A DNA stretch of 64,000 bases. Origin: Gymnogyps californianus. Taxonomy: Eukaryota > Chordata > Aves > Accipitriformes > Cathartidae. A program made the position numbers and the translations under genes. Shown piece by piece: positions 1-14,700 of this stretch. How positions within the stretch are numbered: position 1 is the stretch's first letter; every line of letters starts with the position of its first letter. Where the stretch lies: NCBI RefSeq assembly GCF_018139145.2, contig NC_059482.1, positions 9,601,294 through 9,665,293 of the forward strand. The letters run 5' to 3'. Below the pieces are notes generated by a model that made no database searches, was not told where the DNA came from, and saw only the letters and a list, made by a program, of their open reading frames with translations.

Positions 1-1222
1 ACAAAGTGAAACCCATCAGTACAGACCCATGGATGAGATTAGATATGTTTTTAGGTCGCAAGCTAAAAGCTTGCTAATGCTTACAGGCATTCCTTGTCTA
101 GGAATGTTTGTTAATTTGAACTCCCCTCCCTTGCTGTGTTTCTTTAATCTCCCAACCAGCTGTCTACCATAAAAAGATATTTCTGTTTTTAGTTACAAAT
201 CTGTTTAGAGATAAAACTTGCTCATAAATACACAACTGCATCCAAGGTCTTTTTTTGCTGACAGTAGACAACCAACTCCAGATGAAAAATATTAAACTTT
301 ATTTAGGAACAGAAAATGTATTCTACTTGCTCGAAGCATAGCACATGTGTTGTAGACGCTCTGAGTTTTAGGTCTCGCATGACACTGTGAAAGAACTCCC
401 TGAAACAGCCATTTTTGTCACCTTTTCAGATTTAGAGCTCATGAGATGGGATAAACTGAAGCACTCTCAGCATCTGGTAGTATTTTTACCTGTAGAACAC
501 CTGAACGTATGAAATGGACTCAGTGTAAACAACCAAAAAACCTCCCCCAAACTCCACAACTTTTGCTTTTCTAATAACAGCAAAACAGTGGGTAATTTCT
601 AACTTGTTTTCCCTTCCCTTGATTTCTAGATTTTAACTAAATAAATTGCACCTATTTCTTCATTGTATATTCACTACAGTTACATCAATCCAGAGTTCAA
701 CATTACTGGAAACAATAGTTTTGAGTACAATTAAAGACTGTGAGCCAGAACCTCTAGTTAAAATACACACACATTTAGACAGTTTTTAAGCATTTTCATT
801 AGAATGTGTAAGAGTTCTTCAATTTACCTCTGCCCATACCGTATTCCTCTTAAAGTAACCTCTATCTTCTGAATAGTTCTGGTTTCCACTAAAATGATTA
901 TCAGATATTTTATTTTATTTCTGCTGGTTTCACTGGGAATAATGTCAGAATCAATGCGAGAAAAAAAGATGTTTGCTTCCATGCTGTTTTGTTTTCGTTC
1001 CTACATATTTAAAAAACTTAATGATTTTCTTCAAAAAATGGCTTGGTCTTTGTCTTACTGAGATCAATGAAACAAAATGAGTTGAATGTGAGGAATAACT
1101 TTATTGATTAGATACTCCTTAGTTTCAATAGAAATTTGAGTTTTTAGAAAATTTTCAAACCTAAGATCAAATTTTGTACCTGAAATAAGTGGCCCAGCTG
1201 TATCTGCTCTGCTCTAAGTTCT
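1..1222. other. AT-rich non-coding stretch, nothing recognised
   Basis: No open frame of meaningful length, RNA gene or repeat family was recognised here. The sequence is AT-rich with short homopolymer runs, typical of intronic or intergenic vertebrate DNA. Confidence 0.6.
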
Positions 1223-1297
1223 GCAAGGAGCAGGGAGTTGGACTCGATGATCCGTATGGGTCCCTTCCAACTTGAGATATTCTATTCTATGATTCTG
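1223..1297 (+). mobile_element. CR1 LINE fragment, 3' end, sense orientation
   Basis: The stretch contains the typical CR1 3' end: a GTTGGACTCGATGATCC block, then GGGTCCCTTCCAACTTGAGA, then an ATTCTATTCTATGATTCT tail made of the short CR1 terminal repeat. Only the last 75 bases or so of a CR1 3' untranslated region remain, so this is a 5'-truncated copy with no coding sequence. The 3' boundary at the terminal repeat is clear; the 5' boundary is approximate. CR1 is the dominant LINE of birds and other reptiles. Confidence 0.85.
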
Positions 1298-3867
1298 TTA
1301 GAGATAAATTAAAATACTTCTCCCTGTAATTCAAGCTAAGTGTAAAAGAGCAACAGATTTCTGATGCTGAATTTTACTGCTGCAGAAAGTAGCATTTCAG
1401 TGATACCCAAGCAACATTCTGCAAAATGCTTCTACCCATCATCCTTCATACCTACAGGAAAACATATACTGCCCCAAATCTATCATTCCTCCATTTGTCA
1501 TCTGCTAATTGAGGCTCTGGAAACTCATCTTACAACGTCACTTCAGAATTTAGCCAAGTATATTTTTATATATATAATACTCTGGTATTACCCAGTATAT
1601 CTTCATTATTAAAAGATTATGTCAAACGTATTTTCATTAATATTTACTTTACTCCTGCTGCAGTTCAGCATACAGGTCTGTGGAAAACTGATTAAAAATA
1701 TAGTTGCATGAAATACATGAAAATTAAATCCTACTAGTCTCAAAACATAAAGATTTTATGGACAATGTGCCAAAACTCTGTGTTATATTGTAGAGTATAA
1801 ATATTTACAATTGAGTTTATATATTAGTAGTTAAATGTTGTGGGATGCATTCATTCTCCCAAGTGAATTCACATTTGAAGAGACTCTGCAGTCTGTCAGT
1901 TATTCCATGTAGTTATTTTATCTAAACTGCCTTCCGTAGGAGGCCCATGCCATTTAGATCCTGAAGTGATAGGTGCCTTATAAATACCTGAGATAGATAA
2001 AGGTGACTGACAGGAGCTAAAAGGAAGCAGCAAACTACTTCAAGATGAAAAAATAATTCCTTGGTCTTCACCTCAGGAACATGCTTTTCAGACACAGAAA
2101 CTGCCCTTTGCTTCTGCCAGGGCTCATTCATCAGATTTTCTAACACAGCTCTGTTTCCACTTGTGTGTTTCTGTGCAATGGGTACACAGTTTCAAGGGTC
2201 AGAGCCAGGAACAAGGAACTTCGGCTCTGGAGTAGGTGTAAAATTAACTGAACTTGGAAGGTTTGGGGCAAACAGCAATCTCCTTGCAGTCTAGCTTCAG
2301 TTAAGCCATGTGATAACCCTGGGATTCTAGACCCCTCTGAGAAGCCTTTGAAAGTACCTGGAGGTCTACAGGAAGCCAAGCTGAATTTCAGTAGCAGCAA
2401 AAAAAATTACACTGGTTACTACCATCCACCTGGTCATGTTGTGCTCATACTTAAACCAGAGCAGAACCATATAATTCTCAGTTACTGCACGATCATAACA
2501 AGATTACTCAGTGCAGAATGCATCCTTTAATAAAAAAACCCCAAACTAACTGACAAAATGGAAGACTTATCCAAAACTTACTTTAAAAGTAATGATAATA
2601 ATAGTAGGTAACAAAATGGAGCTCCTAAGTGCCCCATCTATAAATTAATTAAAGAACTTGTTAGAGAGAGAATAAATATCACACACAGGCCTGTGCGACA
2701 CAGTTGAAAAATGATCTGACAAACATGATGCCTCTAGAGGAATGAGCTAGCAGTTAAATAAGACAAGTTAATACCCTACTTACATCCACAAGACATTCAC
2801 AATGCTCCCTTGTAACTGCTGTGACTTGAGACTAAAAGCTTTAACCAATAAAAACCATTAAACCTAGGCAATAAAACAATGCCAACCACAACAGACCACA
2901 TGACTATGGATCAATACATGGTATTTCCTTTAGAAATCATGTCATAAGGTTTTCAGTCTGAAAATATGTTTTCCTGCTTTAAAAATGCAGAGAGAAAAAG
3001 AAAATTTGGTCAGGTCTAAGTTTAAAGAACTAAAACCAGAGGGCAATAAATAGAAGAGCTTCATGGTGTAATCACTCCCAAAATTATAAAAACAAAACAT
3101 ATACAACTCACAACATTTGTTCTCACAGGTATGTCTTTGTATGGCCAATGGACCCATATATTCATCCACAGCTACACTTAGTCTTTAAGAAGATATACAT
3201 ATATATATTTTAAATAACAATCCACCAAATATTCTGTAGAGCTTTAACTTTTATCTAAGATATAGTAGCAAGACCAATACTAATGAGAGGTGGTGTCAAG
3301 TAATTCCTTTCCAGGATTCAGGTATCACATAAAAAGAATCACTAGGCCAGCACTGTGCTACCTAGGAAGGCAAAACTACCTTGACATTAAGCAAGATTTC
3401 CCCTAGGAATCAGGCCTTTTAGTTTTACACCACTGTGCTCTCAGCACAAGGCAGGGGACCCAGCCAGAGTTTTCTCAGCATATGAACTCCTCCATGCCTA
3501 TGAACAGTTGATCAGAGATGAGGGTTTTTATCCTTCACCAGATCTTCATCACTGTGGTGACTTGTGTGTTTTCCAATACATGATTTAACATATTCATAAA
3601 GTATTCTTTATATTTATATACTTCTTAAGTATTGGGGAATATTCTGCAACAAAGGAGAAGGAGCTCAAGACAGAGGTCAAAGAATATCCATAGAAGGTTA
3701 AATAAGACTTCTTCCCTGTACATTTTCTATCAAAACCCCTTCCCCTTCTCACCCTTTTGCAATGTCTCTGATAAAAGCAAAGCCTCCTAACTTGACTCTC
3801 TACATTCGAAGAAAATTGAAGGTGAACTTGCCACACAAATCTCTGTACCAAACCTCAGGAGGGCTTC
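1298..3867. other. AT-rich non-coding stretch, nothing recognised
   Basis: Short open frames of 60-86 codons occur on both strands (for example 1922-2400), but they overlap each other, resemble no known family and are expected by chance at this composition. No RNA gene or mobile element was recognised. Confidence 0.55.
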
Positions 3868-4060
3868 TGAGCTAGCTTCCCAACTCTGCCAGGCTACTTC
3901 TGTGTCTTCAGGTAAAATGCACACACTGCCTTTTAGTTCCTAAGAATCACTCTGTTGTTCAGTTTTCCCTTCTGTAAAAGGAGGATGATCTGTACTTACC
4001 CCTGAAAGCTGTTGCAAAGCTTCATTTATGAAGTCTGACAGAGATGGGAAGATAACGCAG
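3868..4060 (+). mobile_element. MIR/CORE-SINE-like element (ancient), copy 1
   Basis: The order of conserved blocks matches a mammalian-type MIR read in the sense direction. An AACTCTGCCA block lies near 3881, a CTGTGT block near 3900, CAGTTTTCCCTTCTGTAAAA at about 3960-3979, then GGATGATCTGTACTTACC and an AAGCTGTTG block near 4016, corresponding to the MIR 'TACCTACCTCATAGGGTTGTTG' part. It is heavily diverged, as expected for a very old SINE. L2-type LINE tails share part of this sequence, so the family could be L2 instead. No coding capacity. Boundaries are approximate. Confidence 0.6.
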
Positions 4061-4819
4061 ATCCCTGGACACTCCAGACCTGCGATTTTCCAGTTCTACA
4101 ATCCTTCCTGTCCATGTTATTGCTAAAGGCATGGGGGTGTTACATCTGCACAGTCAGTACATTTATCTTACCCAAACACTTGAGTCCAGCTAGGCAACAC
4201 CGCATTTTGTTTCTTTATGAAAAAGAACAAAAAATGACATAAACCCATGATGAAACCTTAATTCTTAACTGAATGACCCATTTGACATCAAATGACTCTG
4301 ATATTTCAATTCCTTGTGCCTTAACAGGGTAGCAGCTTTATCTCTCTCAATGTTAGCAGCCTTGGGAAGTTAGATCGGCAATCAAAGTAATAGAAAAAGC
4401 AATACAGAACATATATAAACTGAGCTGAATATCCTCAAATGTTTTCTCAGCATGTTGGCTGTTACAAGATCAGGCACCTGGATAGTAAATTACTGGAGTC
4501 TGATTTGTGTAACAGGTATTTTGTGTGTAGTTACCAAATTAGCAGAAACAATCCAAAAATTCCCCATAGTTACTAGCATCCACGTTCTGTTTTTGAAATG
4601 TCATTGCAAGTTTACTTGGGAAGGAGCTTTGAAGGGCAGTTTTCCAGAAACAACTTAAATAGATTTTCATGGGTCAATTTCTGAAGAATATTATTGTTTC
4701 TATTCTGAATTGTTTGACCTTCATGTTATGAAAATCAAAGTCATGCAAAGCCTTTTTTATATAAACTGAAATTAGGAAAATGTCACTTCTTACATTGGTA
4801 AGAAAGGTTCAGAAGCATG

Positions 4820-4833
4820 CACACACACACACA
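4820..4833. repeat. (CA)7 microsatellite
   Basis: Seven uninterrupted CA dinucleotides, flanked by non-repetitive sequence. Short, but possibly length-polymorphic. Confidence 0.9.
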
Positions 4834-5706
4834 TTGCATTTCAACTCCTAGTCAATTTTCTATTTCAGTAAATAGAGTAAAAGGGAAGATTTATGGCAAG
4901 AATAGTTTCCATTTCTTTCTCCATGATTTGATTTTTTTCTCCCTGTTATCCACATATCAGAGAGAATATATTCAAGTAGAGTAACCACAAAAAAAAAAAG
5001 TTAAAACTTTATCAGCTGTAGGAACAAATCTTCTGGACCTCCTACCTGCTTTTTTTTATTTCTTTGTAGACAATATATGATTGGGGGGGGCATATTAGAG
5101 CACTCATTTGGGGCAAGCAGGAAATAGTGAGGTGAGGAATTTCTCCTGCTGAGAGAAAGCATCAGGTCAGAAAGAAGAAAAGTCATGGGAGGAAAAATCC
5201 TCCTCCATGTAAAATCTGAAAGATTTTCTTCTTCCATGATTCGAAGTCAATATATACAAGAACATAATGACCAATTGACCTTAATGAGTAATAAAAGACT
5301 TGCACTGCTTTTTCCTGTCACTAACAAGTACCACAAACTCTTCATGCTTTAGTGTACTTTCCCTCGCTCTTTCACTACTTATCTTCCAGTGTAACCAAAG
5401 ATCATCTTTATTAAAGATTGTTTCTGCCTATTTCTAGTTTGAAAATCCCAAGTCAGCTAACATATTAAAAAATTCTGCTACTACTGGTTGTTCTGGAACT
5501 ACAGTCATGGACAGGTCAAATAAAATGGCATGGAAAGAGAGAGAGAGACCAGAAATAACATTGCAGAAACCAAAGGTGAAGATAGGAAGCTACTTCTCAA
5601 TGGCACAAGTACTTCACAGTGGTTACTTTCCTAAAAAAGCCTGATTTTGCACATATGACTATCATTACTACAAATGATGCGTAACTATAGATCTCAGTTT
5701 TGGTTT

Positions 5707-5723
5707 GTTTTTTTTTTTTTTTT
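5707..5723. repeat. Poly-T run
   Basis: An uninterrupted T homopolymer of 17 bases. No target-site duplication or polyadenylation signal was noticed beside it, so I do not assign it to a retrocopy. Confidence 0.85.
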
Positions 5724-8700
5724 AAGATATTTTAAATGTTTATTGATTTGTAAAGGCAGTATGACTCGAAACTGTACTGACCTTGGAAAGGCTGGGAAGG
5801 CAGTAGTTTTAACATTTTTACAAAATGACCTCCAATAGCTACAATGAGCATTGCATCACTGACATTAAACACCTGGGAGAGCCTGTGCAGCACATCTCAC
5901 ATTTTCAACTTTTGATCACTCTTGGGATACATCAAACTCACTAATCCAGAATTGCACAGTGTCCAGATGCTGAGACTTTGGAAGGGATGAGCAAATGATA
6001 CATCTAGGGAGAAGGAGAAAAGCATTTTGTGGCAGACAAGAGGAAGAGGGGAGGTGAAGGAAGAAAGGCTGCTTCTTATAAGGAAGTTTTGGTTTCAGTT
6101 GGCTAGATTAATGGCTGAAGCTCAGATATGGGAGTTTAAAAGCACTCAAAATGCACACACACATACACGTTTCCAGACTGCAAAATTAGGAGTGAGAAAT
6201 GCAGAACATTCCAAACAAGTGCTGGTAAGACTTTTTTACCCTGAACCATCTCATATATTCTGTCAAAAAAGCATTTATTGAAAGATAAAAAGGAGTTTTA
6301 AAATAGATTATTGAAACTATTTTTGTAGCCTGTGCCCATAAGCCCAAGTTCTACAGTGAGTGCCAAGACTGAGGGCTCAGAGGGAGAGAAAAAATGCGAA
6401 CTAATAAATTCAGCTTTGCTTTTGTAAGGCACCCCCCTCCCAACCTCATGCTGATAAAACCTTTATGCCACTCCATCGCATATTCTCTCTCTCCCTCAAT
6501 TTTAATTTGAGTTTTCCCACATCATATGTAGCATATGCAGAATACATGATGGTGCTTTGTATAAAGGTTTCATTAGCACTCATTTGGGATGCAGCATAAC
6601 TCCCTTATGATTTCACAACATGGAAGTGAGGGAGCCATTCCAAATACCTCCTGCTGAAACATTTATAATGCAACAAGCTATCACCCACTTTCTCTTTCAC
6701 TCCACATCCACCCTCCACCCACACACACTGCCTACCCTGTTACAAACTCAACTTTGTTTAGTTTCTAAGACCTGAATGAACAGACCACTGCTGTCTACGT
6801 GTGCATCCAGTCCCTGTGTCTTGTATATTAATATCATTTTAAACCCTCTATTTGTGTCGGGTTTTGGTGACGGATTGAAAGAAAATAACTAGAATGACTC
6901 TACTAAAAACATTGATAAAACCCCCACCCTTATTTAAATGCCCTTTCAATTTTTGCTTTTTCCATAGAAATACTGTGGAAAGCTATTGCAAGAATTCAGT
7001 TAGCATTATATCTTTAAATACAATATACATTCTGAGGAATCTGTATATTAGAAAAAGTTCCCCAAAAAGCTGAAAAACTTAACATTTTAGCAAGGTGCAA
7101 TTGTGTGTCTTTATTTTGCTGGCCATGGAAATTAGAAGCAAATGTGTATTTATTTTAGCTAATCAGTAAGTGAAAATCTCAGCAACATGTCTTTGAATGT
7201 ATCTGTCATTTTAAAGTTAGGTACTATACATAGTCTCTAATTGTACTGGGGAAAACTGTGTTGGTATGAAAAGCTATTAGGAGAAGTAAGAAACTTTTGG
7301 GTGGAATGCAGCGTTAATGAGAGCTCATTACTTTACTGCAAATTTTGACATACTGCATGTTTTTCTTACAGTCCCAGCTCCCCAAGCAAAGTTTTATTTC
7401 TCTAAAAAGGTAAAATAAAAATATGCTTCCCCTCTGTCTCCAACAAAAAAAAGCAGAATAAAAGGATAAATAATTTAGATCCCTATTACTTGAAACTACC
7501 CTAATTACTTAAGATAAAGCAATTTATGACTTCCAAATAAGTCCGGTTAGCAAAATAAAGAATATTTAATATCTGCCAACATAGAAAGTAGCAAGAAACT
7601 GCCTGTCAGGGGAAGATGAACCTGCCACTCCCTGGCACTAGGCCGCAACCCTTCTGGCATTGCTTCACCAACTGAAGGCACACGACTCATTTGTTCGGTG
7701 TTTACTTTTCTGCTTTACTTACTGCAGTGAAACATGAGACCATTACTTCCTCTGATTTCAAAACTAACAGTGATTTAAGAATGTACGGTATTTTTATTAG
7801 TTTTAGACAGTTTCTTAATGATGTGATTTATAGAGGTCATTTTCAAATGTTAGAAAAATGTATACAGACTTCTATGTACAGATCCACTGGCCCTGAGTAG
7901 TTTTTTAGTTACACGTTCTGTAAGAAGATGGGCCTTTCATACAGATTCACTTATAAGTTGAAGCATCTTAAATAAAAAGTATGAGTTTTCCTTATTCTTC
8001 TTAACTTTTCCAATATTAAATAGCATTGGAGCAAACCAGATTTTCTGTTCCATTCAAATGTCTGACTGAATTTGCCATACAATAAAGTGGCAAAATTGTA
8101 AACAGAAAAAAAATTATACCAATATGAAATTTCCTGATCTACATTTTTAGCTATTGTGAGCCCTTATGGTAAATTAAAAAAAAAAGCAACAAAACAAGTA
8201 GCGTCCCTTCTAGGACACATCTTTAGATCAGACTGCGCTTCTCTTTACTTTCAAATATTCATACCACTTGCATGGGCAATGCTGTATTCCCACCACACAT
8301 TACAGATAATTACATTAGGCTCTTTTGAGAAGGATACGCATCCTTTCTGCATCTGCTGGATGACTAAAGGAAATGAGCTCATTGTTACAGCAGTAGCATC
8401 ACAGTGACACAGTCAAGACTGTAACAATCTGATAAAAATCCTATTCTTCCTTGTCTTACAGCTGGACAAGAAATGAGATCAGATCTGAATCCCAGCTTAC
8501 AATGGTATTTTTCTGCCTATTTGTATCCTTTAGCATATTTTACAGTCTTTTTTTCCCCCAAAATTAAAAGTGATTTAGTCCATTTCTTTTTTCTTTCAAT
8601 ACTCAATTTAAGGCGTTCTTGTGTGCATAACTCCAGCATAAGTTTGTTTTGAAAACTTAAATTCACCATTCTGTACATTCTAAATTTAGTCTAATTACTG

Positions 8701-11700
8701 TTGCTGTCTAGCAGATAATGTACGACACAGAAAAATCCCAGCCCAGATATATATGTACTTCTCTGCTGTACAGAGGTGAACTTAACGGCAGAAACAAATA
8801 CTGCATTACATAGTTACATATATTGTAAAGGAGGCCACACATTTTCCTGCATCGTCTGTGTTGCTTGGTATCCAGCCCGTCTGCCTACACCATGCAATGT
8901 ACTTATAAAGGATATACAGCTGAGAAAAAGCTGTAAAATTTATTCTATTTTATATAAGATGTAACACAAGAGGAGTCTAATTCTAATTAGTCTTTTTGGA
9001 CACTACCTGAAACCAATAAAGAATGGCAATAATAGCAAACCATACTTGTTCCCATCAGCTTTTATTCCTATTATTTATTTCTTGTGCCCTTCACTGAGAA
9101 GATCAAAAAATATTTTTGTTAGTAAATGAAAAGTTTGGTTTGTCTTGCAAGTCTGTAGGAGGGGAGCTCTGGTTGACATTTCCTAAATTGAAATTCCTTC
9201 ATTTTGTGGGACTCGGTTGATGATACAACTCATCATCCCCTCTGGATACAGAGGTTTTCAACTTAGATGTAGGAATTGCTAATGCAACTAAGAAAAAACA
9301 AATCCCCAAATCAAAACCAAGAGAAGTCCCCACAAAATGCTTTGAATAAATGAGTTTTCAAAATTTTTAACAAGAATTCTCTTGTTAAGACACTCTTTAA
9401 AGTGATGTCACTGGGTTGGCATTGTGGTGTTTCCTTCAATGACATCTACAGGCCTGAAGAGGCATCACAAATTTCACCACCTGTGCTCCAAATGCAAGGC
9501 ACACTGCTGTCCAATATAAACAGGGACAGTTTGTATATAAAGCAAATCAAATGACAAACCCTACCAAAACAAAATGCTCCACTGCACACACCATTCTCCC
9601 TTAGGGAGAGAATCAGAGAACAAAACACACGAGACAGATGTAAGTCATGCACTCCTGGAAGGCACTCGTAAAAACCCTATTTTAAAACCAGAGTAATTTC
9701 CTGTTCCTACTCCTTTTCTTCTGCACCACAACAGTAACAACTCATTTTGAAATTGAGGATAAAGTTTAGTACAATTATACTAGGCTCATCCCAAGTCAGA
9801 AAAATAAGAACCCAGTGTTTCCTAAAAGGGTGAAAAAAAACTCAGGTCAACCAAACCCATGAAAAGCCACAAGAGGTAAACAAGGTCTAGTGCTACCAGA
9901 CGGAGGAAATGTGAGGCCTCTAATACCTCAACACATTATAATTCTGTTAAAGGAAGATAAATTAATTTGAAGGAAATATTTTGATTATGTTTCTGCACAA
10001 ACACAGCAAAGCTCTTATTTGCATAGCCTTAAGCATACACTAGTACACATTTACTTAAATAAATAATACTTTTTAGAACAATTTTGTTTCTTTATTTCTA
10101 TTTTTTTCCCACTAATAAGCAGAGATGACAGCAAAATAAGTGAGTAATTTGACTTCAAACCCATTTGCTTAAATGATAAAATGCACTAATGTAGGTATTG
10201 GCTAGTTTCACCTATGGCTAATATATTTTTAAAGTATCTTACATGTACCTTGGGTAACTATGAAAGCCATTCACTACTTCTACATATTTATTCACAAATA
10301 ATCAAATTATATTTTGGAAGCGATATAGTAAATCTAAAAATCTTGGGCCTTTTTTAGACTTACAATTAGATTTATAGCACTACAGGCTGGTACAGCTAAG
10401 GGCTGAATCCCCATTCTGCCCATTCATCATGTGTCAAGTCAGTTTTGAGAACATTTGCCTGACATGGGATGAAAAACCAGGTGTGAATTGCCATATTGAA
10501 TGGCTGCAGTGTGGTATAGTCACATTGTGCCCTCATTCTTGGCACAAGTTACCTGCATTTAGCTCCCAATCTCCGCATTAATAATCAAGCCTTCCATTAA
10601 GAGGAGTTTTTAGAGGAACTCCTACATACTGATGCATGCTACAGAATTTCAGCCTAAAAAGGGAAAGCATGGAGAGGAAAAAAAAAACCTAGAATAAAAA
10701 CAATATATAAATCAGCGAAGTTTCTGTTGCTAATTTAACTGGTACTATACATTACCACATGCCAAGCTTCAACATACTGCCTGCAAACTTATATGATTAT
10801 TGAAAATATCACATGGGAGCCAGAAATCATCATTCACGGCAGTGTGTTTGAGGCAGGGGTGGGGCGAAAACACAGTCCATGAGGACTCCTTGTATTTTAC
10901 CAGCACAATTAGCATGAACTATTTCTCTAGGGTATGGGTTGCACAATCACTGAATCTGATCCAGAAAATTGTACATTTACTCAAACTGCATTAGTCAATA
11001 CCAGCTACAGTGAACATTAACGTGCTGTGTAACATGCAAAATAAATGATGTGTTCTACTACCACAGTCAGTATTATTATGCTTTATTTGTACAAAAAGCT
11101 TAAAACACAGTCTTTCCTAATTTGTATTGCATACAGGCATGGCATTGTGTTAAACAGTTCTTGACTTAGGGATCAAAAGTCAGCTGGACAGGAATGTGGA
11201 AATTTCTTCTGTAAAGCATTCTGTTTTTCTAAATAAATTAACATGCTTTTATTTCCTTCAGAGAAGAAGCCACAGAAATGGGTGTAAAATGTTGGCATGC
11301 TTCTGAAAGCATAAATTGACCAAACTTCATAAAAGTAGGGTTTTTAAGATGCAGATGACTATTGTGTTGGTATTGTTCAGGGCTTTGTCATAAACCCACA
11401 TTTTTACTTTCCCTATGGCCGTCCTCTGGGTAACCTGGGTTTTGTCTTAATCATTAAACAGATGATTTGCAGATTGCATCCCTTTCTCACATGTCTATTC
11501 TGTTCTCAGAATAAATTTATCAAAAGTAAACTTCCATGTCATACTGTATTCATCAAATAAATACAATTATTCACACTGGAACCACAGATCTGTAAATATA
11601 ACCAATTGAAGACCGCTATTTTTTCCACTGGAAGACATAGATTTCTTGGGATATAGGATGATGATTTGATTCCAGAATAATTCTAGAGTAGCTACTGAGA

Positions 11701-14700
11701 GCTTATTGTTTGTTCTCCTCAAGTGATCAACAATTTCAGATTTCTTTTGCCAGATGTGTCATAGGCTTCTGTCTTGCTCAGCTGCTAGGGAGGAAAATCT
11801 CAGGCCATGGAAACGAGACAGCATGGAGCATAAACTAAAACTGGCTCCAGAAGACCCAAATCCAAGTTTTCAGCAGAAATAAATCCTGAAAACCCAATTT
11901 TCTGACTAGAAAACAGAATTAAAAAAAAAAAAGTAATTTGAATATTTCCAGAAAGACCCCACTGTAATTTCACAGGCACTAGGAGGATTAGTGACACAAT
12001 AATTGCTTTGGAGAAGACCTTTGCAATGAGACCTCGTTAAAATCGGCAGACAGATCCAATTGTCTGTCATTACTATCAGTGATCGTGTCACCAACTGCAA
12101 GCGTTAGTTACAGCACTATCAAAAAGGTAAAGACATCCTTAATCTGTCAATTGTAATAAAGAAAATCCCTCCAGCTGCGGTTCTTAAAAACTTGCCAGTC
12201 TCTGTCTTACACCTAACATATTTTAGATCACCAAACCGCTATCTACTGAACACACAGACTCTGTTGAAAGTAGAGAGTCCTGTCCTCAATTACAGCAGAC
12301 CTTTGCAGTTTGTATCCAGTCCAGAAAATGACAGACACCCTCAATCCCACTAAAAATTCAAGAGTCCAAAATGCTCAACACCTTGCCTAACCAGGCCATT
12401 TGTCATCCAAATGACTGCTTACCCAAGGAGCAGGTAAGCGACATGCGACTGGATAATGTGCATACCCTTCAAAGGCTATTTTAGGCTCACAAAACTCAAC
12501 TGCCTTAGCAAGCTCTGCCTCTGGGTAATTCAAACCATTTTACCAGGCTGAGGTTTTTATATTGATTTTATAAATGTCTTAAGGGATAGAAAAATATCTT
12601 CCACAAGCTAGAGATTCACTGAATATGCTATGACGGTATATAGTACACTTAGGCCCAGCTTAAAATAAAAGGGCTATAATTGGTCTCTTGTCCATATTTA
12701 AGGTAAAGTAAGTACCTAGGTTTTAAGAAGTGCAGAGCTCGAATCACTCATAGTGAATTTAGAAAGTGCTGAACAATTTTGAAAATGAGGACAAAACATT
12801 TTTTTCAGCCTAAATACAAATAAGAATCTAACCTGAGGCTGCAGTTCTCCGAAAATCCTACTGCCCTATATTTGTTTTTTACTTCTCTTCTGTTTTCACA
12901 TCCATACACAGGGGAAAGAGTCTTTTCTTTCTGGTCTCCATCCTGCTTTTTGCCAGTTCTCTTCATAGTGGAAACTGAATGTGGATATGAGTCAGCCTCC
13001 CAAAGCCATGAAGTTGAGTAAAAATTTATATCTACACAAATGGAGTTCACCCTTTCCTACCTAAAATGCAGATACGATTTTGCAGAAAAAGCCATGATAA
13101 AAGCAGGGTCCTCATATGAAATATGCACATCCAACAGTTACAGTTCAAAATTTAATCACTTAATATTCCATTGGGAAGCACATCTTATTCCCCTGCCTCT
13201 ATGCCTGTTATTTACTGCTAAAAGATTAGTATCTGCAATAAAGAATCAATAACATTATAGTTATAACATATTTTCATTCTGTATTTAAAGCAACCCCATT
13301 CACCAAGGAGTCTGAATGACTGCTTCAAGTCTTCCGAGATGGGAGTTCTAGCAACTTAAGTTTTCAATTAATAATTTCAGCTGAATAGGCACAATAAGTG
13401 AGAACTCTACAGCTTTTTAAGCTTGCCTGACTATAATTACTTTATAATTGTTTGAAATAAAGAGTCATCTACATGGCAGATGAATCTGCAGCATTCCTGC
13501 GTTTCACAAACTGTCAACATCTTTTATATAATCTCCTAAGGACCTTTAAATGTACAGCTTGAGGGGGAAAGATACAGCTCTCCAAGCCGTCTGTGTATAT
13601 AGTAGATTCACCTTTACTTTCAAACAAAAGATTAAAATCAGACCAGAAATTTCCCTTTGCCACTTTTCAGAGCATAAATCTTTGTCTTACAGTATTTATC
13701 AGAACTGCCTTTAGTTATCAATTTCTGTAAAATTCCTCCACAAACAAAAGCACACAGTTACTAACTTACATTCTCCTAGAGAGACAGAATATCACGGACA
13801 TATAACTGCGCTACATTACTGTCACCATTGTACGGCACAGAAGCACTTGGCAATAGGCATGACCTTATCCTTCTAATACTGGTTAGACAAGGCACATTTC
13901 TTCACACTAAATCTTGACTTTGCAATGTTACATAACCCCATTCCTTTTATATTTTCTTCAGCATCTGATGTTGCATCTTAAAAGGCCAGCTTTTCATGTT
14001 TGCTTACACAAACTTCATGTTCCTATTTAAGTTGAATTAAGAATGCAAAAGGTTACACATGCACCTTGCTGGTTAGAAATACATAGGTTCTTATTTCCTG
14101 ATAGGAGTTTCCTTCCCAGTGTTGAGCAGAACATTAAAAGTACCCAGGAATTCAATAGGGAATGGAAATTACATTGGACTGAAGTGAAAGGGCACTTTAA
14201 ATAACAGAATAATTAAACCAAATTATTTCATATCTGAAAATGCAGCAATTTAACATCAAACTGATCGGAATTTGGAAGTTTTGTCCCATAGAAAATTACC
14301 ATTTTTCAACCCCTCCCCAAGTGGGATAAGAAGGTTAAATATCAAGTAATTATGGAATCAAATATTAATAATGAAATGCCAATTCTAGTACGGAATCAGA
14401 TGTTCTAAAAATGGCTAACATAAGGGGCACTCCCTTGAACTCCAGGAGTCTGGATTAGGCTCCGGTTACAGACCTCTGAATGTGTTTTTCCAAGCTATGC
14501 TTATGTATCACCGAGTATCACTCTGATAACAAAGTCAGTTAGGCACATCATGTGAACGTCCTGGACAATTATAAGTCTTGAAGTGTGAAGAGTTTAAAAA
14601 GTAAACACAAATGTTGTACAGCCCTTAAGCAAACTTGTAATTGTATGTTTTTTCACTACAGCTCAAGATATGTATAATTACCTTTAAACATTTCTAAATT

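Noticed and set aside
4238..4303. C/D snoRNA-like boxes (ATGATGA, then CTGA twice)
   Set aside because: There is no terminal stem and no good C' box, and the flanks do not pair. Such short boxes are expected by chance.
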